A stretch of 64,000 nucleotides of DNA from Agrococcus jenensis (lineage in GTDB: Bacteria; Actinomycetota; Actinomycetes; Actinomycetales; Microbacteriaceae). The position numbers and the translations under genes were made by a program. Below, piece after piece: positions 44,360 to 53,260 of the stretch. The stretch is taken from contig NZ_RKHJ01000001.1 in assembly GCF_003752465.1 (NCBI RefSeq), forward strand, positions 1,426,001-1,490,000, read 5' to 3'. The first letter of the stretch is position 1, and each line of letters begins with the position of its first letter. The notes under the pieces are model-generated. The model made no database searches and was not told where the DNA came from. It saw only the letters and a list, made by a program, of their open reading frames with translations.

Positions 44360-45368
44360 TGAACGACAGCTCCTTCTTGTTGCCGAGGATGCCCTGTGGT
44401 CGGAAGATCACGAGGAGCATCAGTGCGACGCCGATGAGCACGAAGCGGATCTGGCCGGCCTGCGAGCCGCTCATGTCGCCGAAGAGGCCCATGCCGTGCA
44501 GCACGTTGATGACGCCGCCGGTGAACGACAGCAGCACCCAGAAGAGGATCGAGCCGAGCAGCGGACCGAAGACGGTCGCGGCGCCGCCGAGCAGCAGCGC
44601 GGTCCAGATGTAGAAGGTCATCGTGGTCGCGAAGTTGTCGGGCTGCACGGCTCGGGGGAGCACGAACATCACGCCCGCGATCGCGCCGAGCGTGCCGCCG
44701 AGCACGAGCGCCTGCATCTTGTAGCTGTAGACGTTCTTGCCGAGCGAGCGCACGGCGTCCTCGTCCTCGCGGATGCCCTTGATGACGCGGCCCCACGGGC
44801 TGCGCATGAGCAGCCAGACGAGCACGAGCGCGACGATGACGAGCGACCAGGCGATGATGCGCACCCAGGTGTCGTACGCCGTGGCGGTCCACGGCCCGAA
44901 GCCGTAGGTGGTGCCGGTCAGCGGGTTCATCGCGTCGAAGTCGCCCTTGTAGTCCTGACCGCGGAGGCCCTGCGAGCCGCCCGTGATGCTCGTCAGGTCC
45001 TGCGTGCGGACGGTGAAGCGCACGATCTCGGCGGCCGCGATCGTGACGATCGCGAGGTAGTCGCCGCGGAGCCGCAGCGTCGGGATGCCGAGGATGAGCG
45101 CGAAGATCACGGCGGACACGATCGCGACGAGCATCGCCGCGAGGAACGAGAGCCACGCGGGCCAGCCGAGCGTCGCGGTTGGGTCGGCCATCATCGTGAA
45201 GATCGCGAACGCGTACGCGCCGATCGCCATGAAGCCCGCCTGGCCGAAGTTCAGCAGGCCGGAGTAGCCGAAGTGCACGTTGAGGCCGATGGTCGCGAGC
45301 GCGAACGCGGCGGTGGTGGGGGAGAGGATCTCGCCCGCGGCGGTGTTGAGGACGCTGAGGAAGTCCAT
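44352..45368 (-). CDS. livM: Branched-chain amino acid ABC transporter permease LivM
   Basis: The 338-residue membrane protein has about ten helices and the LivM motifs GLNVHFGYSGLLNFGQAGFM and RSPWGRVIKGIREDEDAVRS (the ATPase-contact loop), ending FRPQGILGNKKELSFNV. The ATG at 45368 leaves a 1-base gap after livH. The longer open frame upstream is Cys/Ser-rich and unlike the family. Confidence 0.93.
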   Translation of the reverse strand: MDFLSVLNTAAGEILSPTTAAFALATIGLNVHFGYSGLLNFGQAGFMAIGAYAFAIFTMMADPTATLGWPAWLSFLAAMLVAIVSAVIFALILGIPTLRLRGDYLAIVTIAAAEIVRFTVRTQDLTSITGGSQGLRGQDYKGDFDAMNPLTGTTYGFGPWTATAYDTWVRIIAWSLVIVALVLVWLLMRSPWGRVIKGIREDEDAVRSLGKNVYSYKMQALVLGGTLGAIAGVMFVLPRAVQPDNFATTMTFYIWTALLLGGAATVFGPLLGSILFWVLLSFTGGVINVLHGMGLFGDMSGSQAGQIRFVLIGVALMLLVIFRPQGILGNKKELSFNV

Positions 45369-45369
45369 G

Positions 45370-46791
45370 TCAGCCGATCCTTTCCCTGCGACCCAGGATG
45401 CCCTGCGGTCGGAACAGCAGCACGAGGATGAGCACGAGCAGCGCGATCGCATACCGGAGGTCGGGTGCGAGGAAGAGCGTCGAGATCTCGGTGACCAGGC
45501 CGATCACCACCGCCCCGACGAGGGCGCCGAAGGCGCTGCCGAGGCCGCCGAGCGTGACGCCGGCGAACAGCAGCAGCAGGATCGTGAAGCCCACGTCCCA
45601 CTTGATGTTGGCGCCGATGAAGTAGGTGTAGAGGATGCCCGCACCACCGGTGAGGAGGCCGGCGAGCACCCAGACGATGCGGATCACGCGGTCGACGTCG
45701 ATGCCGGACGCCGCAGCGAGGCTCGCGTTGTCGCTCACCGCGCGGGTCGCCTTGCCGATGCGCGTGCGCGTCAGGAACAGGCCGACGGCGATGAGCACCA
45801 CGATCGCGATCACCGTGCTGACGACGTTCGACGTGCGCATGAGCACCGGGCCGACCTCGAGCACGGGGCCGGGGTCGACCGAGAGGCCCTCGGTGCCGCC
45901 GCCGATGAGGAACTGGAACATGTAGCGGAGCGCGATCGAGAGGCCGATCGTCACGATGAGCACCTGCACGAGGCCGACGCGGCGCCGGCGCAGGGGCTTG
46001 AAGATGCCCCAGTCGTGCACCCAGCCGAGCGCGGCCGATGCGACGAGCGTCACGATGATCGCGATCCAGACCGGCCAGTTCACGAGGGTCGTCGTGGCGT
46101 AGAACACCACGCCGCCGAAGGTGAGGAGCTCGCCGTGCGCGAAGTTGTTGACGCCGGTGGTGCCGAAGATCAGCGTGATGCCGATCGCGGCGAGGGCGAG
46201 CAGGAGGCCGAAGTTGAGGCCGGAGATGATGCGCGACAGCAGCTGCGAGCCGAAGTCGTTCGACGCGGCGCCGGTGGACGCCTCGCCGCCGGGCGCCGCG
46301 CCCTCGCCGGTCGTCGGCGCACCGCTCGCACCGCCGTCGCCGGGGCTGCCGCCGCCGCTCGGGGAGGGCGCCGGAGCGCCGTCGGCGCTCGCGAACGGGA
46401 AGAGCACGCCGACCGAGGTGGATCCGCCGACCTCGAACTCCCGGCTCTCGAACGACGCATCCCGCAGCGTCACGCCGTCGGGCAGCGTCGCGGTGTCGAT
46501 CGAGACCGTGTAGGTGCCCGCCGCCGGGACCCCGACGATCCAGCGGCCGTCGGCCCCCGTCGCCACGGTCTCCTCGACGCCGTCACCGGTCACGGTGATC
46601 TCGACGCCCTCGAGGGGCGTCTGCCCGTCGCGGACGATGCCGTTGAAGTTGAACGGAGCTGGCTGCTCGGTCGTGGCCAGGGGCGCGGCGGCGACCGCGG
46701 TCGCACCACCCGCCACCATGCCCATGACGGCGAGGGCGACGGCGATTGCTCGCCGCAGCCCGCTCCGTCGCGGTCTGCTGGACGTCTTCAC
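45370..46791 (-). CDS. livH: LivH permease with N-terminal extracytoplasmic carboxypeptidase-regulatory-like domain
   Basis: The 473-residue protein is about 180 residues longer than E. coli LivH. Residues 1-35 look like a signal peptide (RRAIAVALAVMGMVAGGATA). Residues about 45-130 form a small beta-sandwich of the carboxypeptidase-regulatory type: FNFNGIVRDGQTPLEGVEIT, TGADGRWIVGVPAAGTYTVS. A Gly/Pro/Ser linker follows to about 190. The permease then starts at SRIISGLNFGLLLALAAIGI, with FGTTGVNNFAHGELLTFGG and RAVSDNASLAAASGIDVDRV, and ends FRPQGILGRRERIG. GTG 46791 (GGAGG just before) was chosen because it gives the signal peptide. Confidence 0.88.
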   Translation of the reverse strand: MKTSSRPRRSGLRRAIAVALAVMGMVAGGATAVAAAPLATTEQPAPFNFNGIVRDGQTPLEGVEITVTGDGVEETVATGADGRWIVGVPAAGTYTVSIDTATLPDGVTLRDASFESREFEVGGSTSVGVLFPFASADGAPAPSPSGGGSPGDGGASGAPTTGEGAAPGGEASTGAASNDFGSQLLSRIISGLNFGLLLALAAIGITLIFGTTGVNNFAHGELLTFGGVVFYATTTLVNWPVWIAIIVTLVASAALGWVHDWGIFKPLRRRRVGLVQVLIVTIGLSIALRYMFQFLIGGGTEGLSVDPGPVLEVGPVLMRTSNVVSTVIAIVVLIAVGLFLTRTRIGKATRAVSDNASLAAASGIDVDRVIRIVWVLAGLLTGGAGILYTYFIGANIKWDVGFTILLLLFAGVTLGGLGSAFGALVGAVVIGLVTEISTLFLAPDLRYAIALLVLILVLLFRPQGILGRRERIG

Positions 46792-46873
46792 GTGTCCTCC
46801 ATGCCGTGGGGCCGCGCGGGCGCAAGGGAATGGGCTGCGCGTGATGCCCGTTACATCGGTGGTGAAACAGTAG

Positions 46874-48478
<1,605 letters not shown>

Positions 48479-48479
48479 C

Positions 48480-48818
48480 CTGCTCGGGCTCGTCCAGAGG
48501 TAGCGGCCCGCGCGAGAGGTAGCGGCGCGCGGACCTGAGGTGGGGCCCCTCGGGACGGGTCGGCTTGCCCGCGACAGGTGGGCCCGCACGGCCACCCCTC
48601 GCGGGCCAGCCCACCCCTCGCCGTCTAACACCACGAGTGGGCGGCCGCCGGCTCGGCCGGCTCGCGGTCCCTGGGCCGCCCGCAACGGGTCGGTCTGCCG
48701 CCACGGGTGGCCCCGCCCGCGACGGGTGGCCCCGCCCGCGACAGGTGGCGCGGCCCGCGGAAGGTGGGGCCGCATCGCCACCCCTCGCTGGCGACCCCAC
48801 CGGTCGCAGGCTCGAGCC
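48480..48818. repeat. Gene-free field of short degenerate repeats, left part
   Basis: About fifteen copies of a degenerate motif of roughly 18 bp are packed here. The form is CCCGCGACAGGTGG or its complement CCACCCCTCGCGGG, in mixed orientation. Clear copies lie at 48718-48740 and 48738-48750. No coding gene or RNA is recognised in this 340-base stretch. Confidence 0.7.
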
Positions 48819-48820
48819 AG

Positions 48821-49729
48821 CTACCAGCCGGGGAGCAGCGGTGTGCGCACCGGCAGGTGCGCCAGCGCGAGCTTCGCCGCGAGGCGCGCGGGGTTGAGCA
48901 GCGCGTCCCACATCCAGCGCACCATGTCGTGGGTCTCCCGGATGGCGTCTTCCCGGCGCTTCTCGGCGATCACCGCGTCGACCGGCTGGATGCCGTTCGC
49001 GTCTGCGAGCACGCCGTACTTCTGCGCGCCGTCGGACTCACCGGCGAGCGGGCGCATCCCCGGCCGCTCCCATCGGAAGTCGGGGAACCGGTCGCCGATC
49101 GACGTCGCGACCCTCGGCTGCAGCTCGGGCGTCGGCGCCCCCATCCGGTGCATGAGCACCCGGCTCCACGACTCGCCGACAGACTCCGCGAGCGGGTCGG
49201 CGAACGCGAGCACCCACGCCGCTCTCCGTCGCCCTCTCGGTCCCTGCCGGGCGAGCGCGTCGGCGACCTCGTCGCGCTCGACGACGCGCGTGCGGAGCGC
49301 CCAGTCGAGCGCCGCGACGGCATCGACCTGCCGGCCGCGGCGCGCGAGGTCGGCGAGCGCGTAGGCAGTGGAGCATCGCGCGATCCCGTCGGTGACGACG
49401 ACGTCCATGTCACTGACGACGGCATGCGAGTGGCGCACGCAGGCCGCGAAGCCCGAGGTCGATGCGCTGCCGATCGTGAAGACGTCGCGCGGATCGCCGC
49501 AGGGGAGCTCGGCGAGTGCGAGCGCGGATTCCCTCGCGAAGATCGCGCCGGGGCGCGCCGCGGCGACGGCGCGGACCTCGAGCAGGTGGCGCCGGTGCCG
49601 TGGCAGGGCGTCGAGCGCCTGGCGCTCGACGTACCAGCCGCGCCGGACCTGCGCGAAGGACGCGTCGTCGAAGAGCCGGCGATCGGGGCCGTCGTGGGAG
49701 TCGAACAGCGGCAGGGTCACGCGGTGCAC
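48821..49729 (-). CDS. AbiEi-like / PD-(D/E)XK nuclease-like protein
   Basis: The 302-residue protein has an N-terminal part like the AbiEi antitoxin winged helix (FAQVRRGWYVERQALDALPR) and an IFARESALALAELPCGDP segment often seen in this actinobacterial family. The C-terminal part has ESDGAQKYG and AVIAEKRREDAIRE, the E/D-x-K and EKxRE pattern of DUF559/Vsr-like nuclease folds, with DFRW before it. No partner toxin is visible. GTG 49729 was taken as the start. The gene stands inside a field of short repeats on both sides. Function unproven. Confidence 0.65.
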   Translation of the reverse strand: MHRVTLPLFDSHDGPDRRLFDDASFAQVRRGWYVERQALDALPRHRRHLLEVRAVAAARPGAIFARESALALAELPCGDPRDVFTIGSASTSGFAACVRHSHAVVSDMDVVVTDGIARCSTAYALADLARRGRQVDAVAALDWALRTRVVERDEVADALARQGPRGRRRAAWVLAFADPLAESVGESWSRVLMHRMGAPTPELQPRVATSIGDRFPDFRWERPGMRPLAGESDGAQKYGVLADANGIQPVDAVIAEKRREDAIRETHDMVRWMWDALLNPARLAAKLALAHLPVRTPLLPGW

Positions 49730-49821
49730 CTTGCCCCACCGTCGCCGCTCGGCGTGCGCCGGGGGCCTGGGCTGTGGAGGAGTGGCAGTCCGTTCGTACG
49801 CTGCACCGGGCCGCTCTCTCG

Positions 49822-50254
49822 CGATCCGGGCGACGGGTGGCTGAGCCCCGAGAGGTGGTGCTGCAGGCCCACCCCTCGCGGGCGGGCCCACCGGTCCCGG
49901 GAGCGGCCACCGCTGGCCGGCGCGCCCACCGCTCGCTTCCCGGCGACAGGTGGGCTATCCCGCAAGAGGTGGAGCTGCAGCCCCACCCGTCACGGGCACA
50001 CCCACCGCTCGCGGGCGCGCCCACCGCTCGCGGGCGCGCCGACCGCTCGCGGGTGCGGCCCCGGCTCGCGGGCGGGCCCACCGGTCCCGGGTGCCCCCAC
50101 CGCTGGCCGGCGCGCCCACCGCTCGCATCCCGGCGACGGGTGGGTGAACCCGCCAGAGGTGGAGCTGCAGCCGCACCCGTCGCGGCCAAAGCCACCCGTC
50201 GCGGGAGAGTCCACCCGTTGCGGGTGGTGCCACCCCTCGGAGGTCAGGCCACCG
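49822..50254. repeat. Gene-free field of short degenerate repeats, right part
   Basis: More than twenty copies of the CCACCSNTCGCGGG-type motif occur in this stretch, with a longer direct repeat inside it (49875-49982 and 50065-50172, nine mismatches by my count, 190-base offset). Three copies in opposite orientation meet at CTGCAG (centres 49861, 49975 and 50165). I see no gene from 49730 to 50361. Confidence 0.75.
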
Positions 50255-50297
50255 CCGACGAGCACAGGTGAAGGAGGAGGGGTTGCGGGGTGCCCAG

Positions 50298-50339
50298 ACG
50301 CGATATATCGTGTGTTGCAGCAGACGCGATATATCGCGT
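50298..50339 (+). promoter_or_regulatory. Twin palindromic operators upstream of the DUF4097-padR operon
   Basis: ACGCGATATATCGTGT (50298-50313) and ACGCGATATATCGCGT (50324-50339) lie 26 bp apart, start to start, the second being a perfect 16-bp palindrome. They lie directly upstream of the operon that ends in a PadR gene, and ATAT-centred palindromes are typical PadR sites. Autoregulation is therefore likely. Confidence 0.75.
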
Positions 50340-50361
50340 TTCTGAGCCTGAGGGGGCAGCC

Positions 50362-51237
50362 ATGGACCAGCACAACACGCAGCACGAGACCGGCGACACG
50401 AGGCCGCGCAGCGCATCCGGCGCATCGGCGTCCGGCGCCGACGCCATCACCGAGCGCTGGACGATCGCCGAGGGCGAGAGCCGCGTCATCGACCTCGACG
50501 CGGTGACGGCGCTCCGCGTCGGCATCGTCGGCGGCAGCGTCGACATCGTCGGCCACGACGAGCCGACCGCCCGCGTCGAGGTCCACCGCGTCGAGGGACG
50601 CGACCTCACCGTCACGCTCGAGCAGGGCCGGCTGTCGATCTCGCACCCCCGCGTGAGCTGGGACGACGTGTGGGAGTCGGTGAAGGCGCTCGTGGGCGTG
50701 CGGGCCAAGGTCGAGCTGAGCATCCTCGTGCCCCGGCACGTCGCGCTCTCGCTCGGGCAGGTCAGCGCATCCGCCCTGGTCTCGGGCCTCGCCGCCCGCG
50801 CCACGCTCAGCACCGTGTCGGGTCCGCTGCAGGTGGAGTCGCACCGCGGCGACCTCGACCTCAACACCGTCTCCGGCGACATCGAGGTCTCGGGCGGCGC
50901 CGGCCGGCTCGCGGTCAACGCCGTCTCGGCGAGCGTCACCGCGACCGGCGCGCTGCAGGAGGTCGGCGTCGACACCGTCAGCGGCGAGGTGCTGCTCGAC
51001 GTGCACGGCGCCCCGCGCAGCATCACCGTCAACACGGTCTCGGCCGACGTGACGCTCCGGCTCGACGCCGACCAGGGCGTCCGGGCCACCACGCGCACCG
51101 TCTCTGGCCGCGGCCGCATCGTCGGCCGGGCCGTGCCGAAGCGCGGCGGCACCGAGGTCGTGGAGGGCGCGAACGCCTTCCGCTTCGCCGCGAACACCGT
51201 CTCGGGCTCGGTCACGGTCGTGCGGAGGGACGCATGA
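50362..51237 (+). CDS. DUF4097 family beta-strand repeat protein
   Basis: The 291-residue protein has no signal peptide. From about residue 145 it is built of repeats with the core NTVSGDIEVSG, seen again as STVSGPLQVES, NAVSASVTATG, DTVSGEVLLD, NTVSADVTLRL and NTVSGSVTVV. These form a right-handed beta-helix-like fold (DUF4097). Its function is unknown; such genes are often paired with PadR regulators, as here. GAGGGGG precedes the ATG, and the stop overlaps the padR start (ATGA). Confidence 0.85.
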   Translation: MDQHNTQHETGDTRPRSASGASASGADAITERWTIAEGESRVIDLDAVTALRVGIVGGSVDIVGHDEPTARVEVHRVEGRDLTVTLEQGRLSISHPRVSWDDVWESVKALVGVRAKVELSILVPRHVALSLGQVSASALVSGLAARATLSTVSGPLQVESHRGDLDLNTVSGDIEVSGGAGRLAVNAVSASVTATGALQEVGVDTVSGEVLLDVHGAPRSITVNTVSADVTLRLDADQGVRATTRTVSGRGRIVGRAVPKRGGTEVVEGANAFRFAANTVSGSVTVVRRDA

Positions 51238-52067
51238 GCCCCGTGTTCGGCCACGGCGCGCTGCGCCTCTACCTGCTGAGCCTGCTCGCCGAGGCGCCGC
51301 GCCACGGCTACGAGCTCATGCAGGCGCTGAGCGACCGCTTCGGCGGCACCTACTCGCCGAGCGCCGGCACCATCTACCCGCGGCTCTCGAAGCTCGAGGA
51401 GGAGGGGCTGCTGACGAAGTCGACCGACGGCCGCAAGACCACCTACGAGATCACCGACGCGGGACGCGCGGAGCTCGCGGCGCGCGAGGGCGAGCTGCGC
51501 GAGCTCGAGGGCGAGATCACCGACTCGGTGCGGCGGATGGCGTCGGACGTGCGCGCGGGCGTGAAGAGCGCGATGCAGGCGCTGCGGGCCGACCTCGCGG
51601 CCGCCGAGCGGGATGCGCGCGGCACGCCGCCCACCCCGAGCACGCCCACGCCTCCGGAGCGCGAGGAGCGGGGCTGGTTCGAGGCGCACACACCGCCCGC
51701 GTCGGCGCCGGATCCGTCCGCGCGCGAGCGGCGGTCGAGCCCCTCGAGCTCGGTGCCGAACCCGGCGTCCGCGCCGTGGCCGGAGGCCGAGCCGTCCTGG
51801 CCCGAGCACTCCTGGCCTGCGTCGTCACCGGCAGCGCCGTCGTGGACGGAGGCCGGCACCTCCGCGGATGCGGCCCACCCGGCCGAGCGCGCGGCCGCGC
51901 GCATGGCGGTCCACGACATCGACCTCGCCCTCACGGAGTTCCGCCAGCAGGTGCGCGAAGCCGCGCGCGCCGATCGTGGCGAGCGCGTGAGCACCGCGAA
52001 GGCCGCGTCCGTGCGGGTCGAGCTCGAGGCGGCGCTGCTGCGCATCAAGAGCGTGCTCGGGTCCTGA
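51234..52067 (+). CDS. PadR-family transcriptional regulator
   Basis: The 277-residue protein has a winged-helix domain at residues 1-90: LRLYLLSLLAEAPRHGYELM and SPSAGTIYPRLSKLEEEGLL are classic PadR. A helix follows to about 130. Then comes a long Pro/Ser/Trp-rich linker (about 135-215) and a helical end (ALTEFRQQVREAARADRGER). Normal PadR proteins have about 110-180 residues. It probably binds the twin palindromes upstream of its operon. Confidence 0.9.
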   Translation: MSPVFGHGALRLYLLSLLAEAPRHGYELMQALSDRFGGTYSPSAGTIYPRLSKLEEEGLLTKSTDGRKTTYEITDAGRAELAAREGELRELEGEITDSVRRMASDVRAGVKSAMQALRADLAAAERDARGTPPTPSTPTPPEREERGWFEAHTPPASAPDPSARERRSSPSSSVPNPASAPWPEAEPSWPEHSWPASSPAAPSWTEAGTSADAAHPAERAAARMAVHDIDLALTEFRQQVREAARADRGERVSTAKAASVRVELEAALLRIKSVLGS

Positions 52068-52089
52068 GCGTCCCTCGCTCCCTGCGGGA

Positions 52090-52095
52090 TAGGCT
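52090..52095 (+). promoter_or_regulatory. Leaderless -10 box of guaB3
   Basis: TAGGCT ends 6 bases before the GTG at 52102. Confidence 0.5.
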
Positions 52096-52101
52096 GGGCG
52101 G

Positions 52102-53226
52102 GTGACGGAGATCGAGATCGGCCGCAGCAAGCGCGCCCGCACCGGGTACGGCTTCGACGACATCAGCATCGTGCCGTCACGGCGCACGCGCGACAGCGAC
52201 CTCGTCTCGCTGCAGTGGCAGATCGACGCCTTCAAGTTCGAGATCCCGGTCATGAGCGCCCCGACCGACTCGGTCACGAGCCCGGCCACCGCGATCGCGC
52301 TCGGCAGGGCCGGCGGCGTGGGCGTGCTCAACCTCGAGGGCGTCTGGACCCGCTACGACGACCCCGAGCCGCTGCTCGCCGAGATCGCGCGCCTCCCCGC
52401 CGACCTCGCGACGAGCCGCATGCGCGAGATCTACGCCGAGCCGATCAAGCCGGAGCTCATCCGCGACCGCCTCGCGCAGATCCGCGACGCCGGCGTGCCC
52501 GTCTCTGGCAGCCTCAGCCCGCAGGCCGTGCAGCAGCACTACGAGACGGTGCTCGCGGCGGGCGTCGAGCTCATGGTCATCCGCGGCGCCACGGTGAGCG
52601 CCGAGCACGTCTCCGCCGAGCGGGGCGCGCCCCTCAACCTCAAGCAGTTCATCTACGAGCTCGACGTGCCCGTCGTCGTCGGCGGCGTCGTCACCTACAC
52701 CGCCGCGCTGCACCTGATGCGCACCGGCGCAGCCGGCGTGCTCGTCGGCTTCGGCGGCGGCGCGGCCTCGACGAGCGAGAAGGTGCTCGGCGTCGCGGCC
52801 CCGATGGCGACCGCCGTGAGCGACGTCGCCGCCGCCCGGCGCGACTACCTCGACGAGTCCGGCGGCCGCTACGTGCACGTCATCGCCGACGGCTCGCTCG
52901 GCACCTCCGGGCAGGTCGTCAAGGCGCTCGCGTGCGGCGCCGACGGCGTCATGCTCGGCACCGCGCTCGCTCGTGCGACGGATGCCCCCGGCCGCGGCTG
53001 GCACTGGGGCCCGGAGGCGCACAACCAGAAGCTGCCTCGCGGCAATCGCGTGCAGGTCGACCAGGTCGGCCCGCTCGACGTCGTGCTCAACGGACCCTCA
53101 CCGGTCGCGGACGGCACGGCGAACATCATGGGCGCTCTGCGCAAGGCCATGTCGACGACCGGCTACAAGGACCTCAAGGAGTTCCAGCGGATCGACGTGG
53201 TCGTGGAGAGCAGCCCGCCACGCTAG
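52102..53226 (+). CDS. guaB3: GuaB3-family IMP dehydrogenase-like protein
   Basis: The 374-residue protein is an IMPDH barrel without CBS domains, the GuaB3 form. YGFDDISIVPSRRTRDSDLV, EIPVMSAPTDSVTSPATAIA and RRDYLDESGGRYVHVIADGS are typical. The loop that in GuaB carries the catalytic Cys reads GFGGGAASTSEKVLGV, with no Cys. The biochemical role of actinobacterial GuaB3 is not settled. GTG 52102 follows a -10 box by 6 bases. Confidence 0.88.
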   Translation: MTEIEIGRSKRARTGYGFDDISIVPSRRTRDSDLVSLQWQIDAFKFEIPVMSAPTDSVTSPATAIALGRAGGVGVLNLEGVWTRYDDPEPLLAEIARLPADLATSRMREIYAEPIKPELIRDRLAQIRDAGVPVSGSLSPQAVQQHYETVLAAGVELMVIRGATVSAEHVSAERGAPLNLKQFIYELDVPVVVGGVVTYTAALHLMRTGAAGVLVGFGGGAASTSEKVLGVAAPMATAVSDVAAARRDYLDESGGRYVHVIADGSLGTSGQVVKALACGADGVMLGTALARATDAPGRGWHWGPEAHNQKLPRGNRVQVDQVGPLDVVLNGPSPVADGTANIMGALRKAMSTTGYKDLKEFQRIDVVVESSPPR

Positions 53227-53260
53227 ACCGCCCATCCGGGCGCGCATCCAAGGAGGATCC

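Noticed and set aside
48480..50254. CRISPR array
   Set aside because: Units are degenerate, occur in both orientations and have no regular unique spacers; no cas gene is present.
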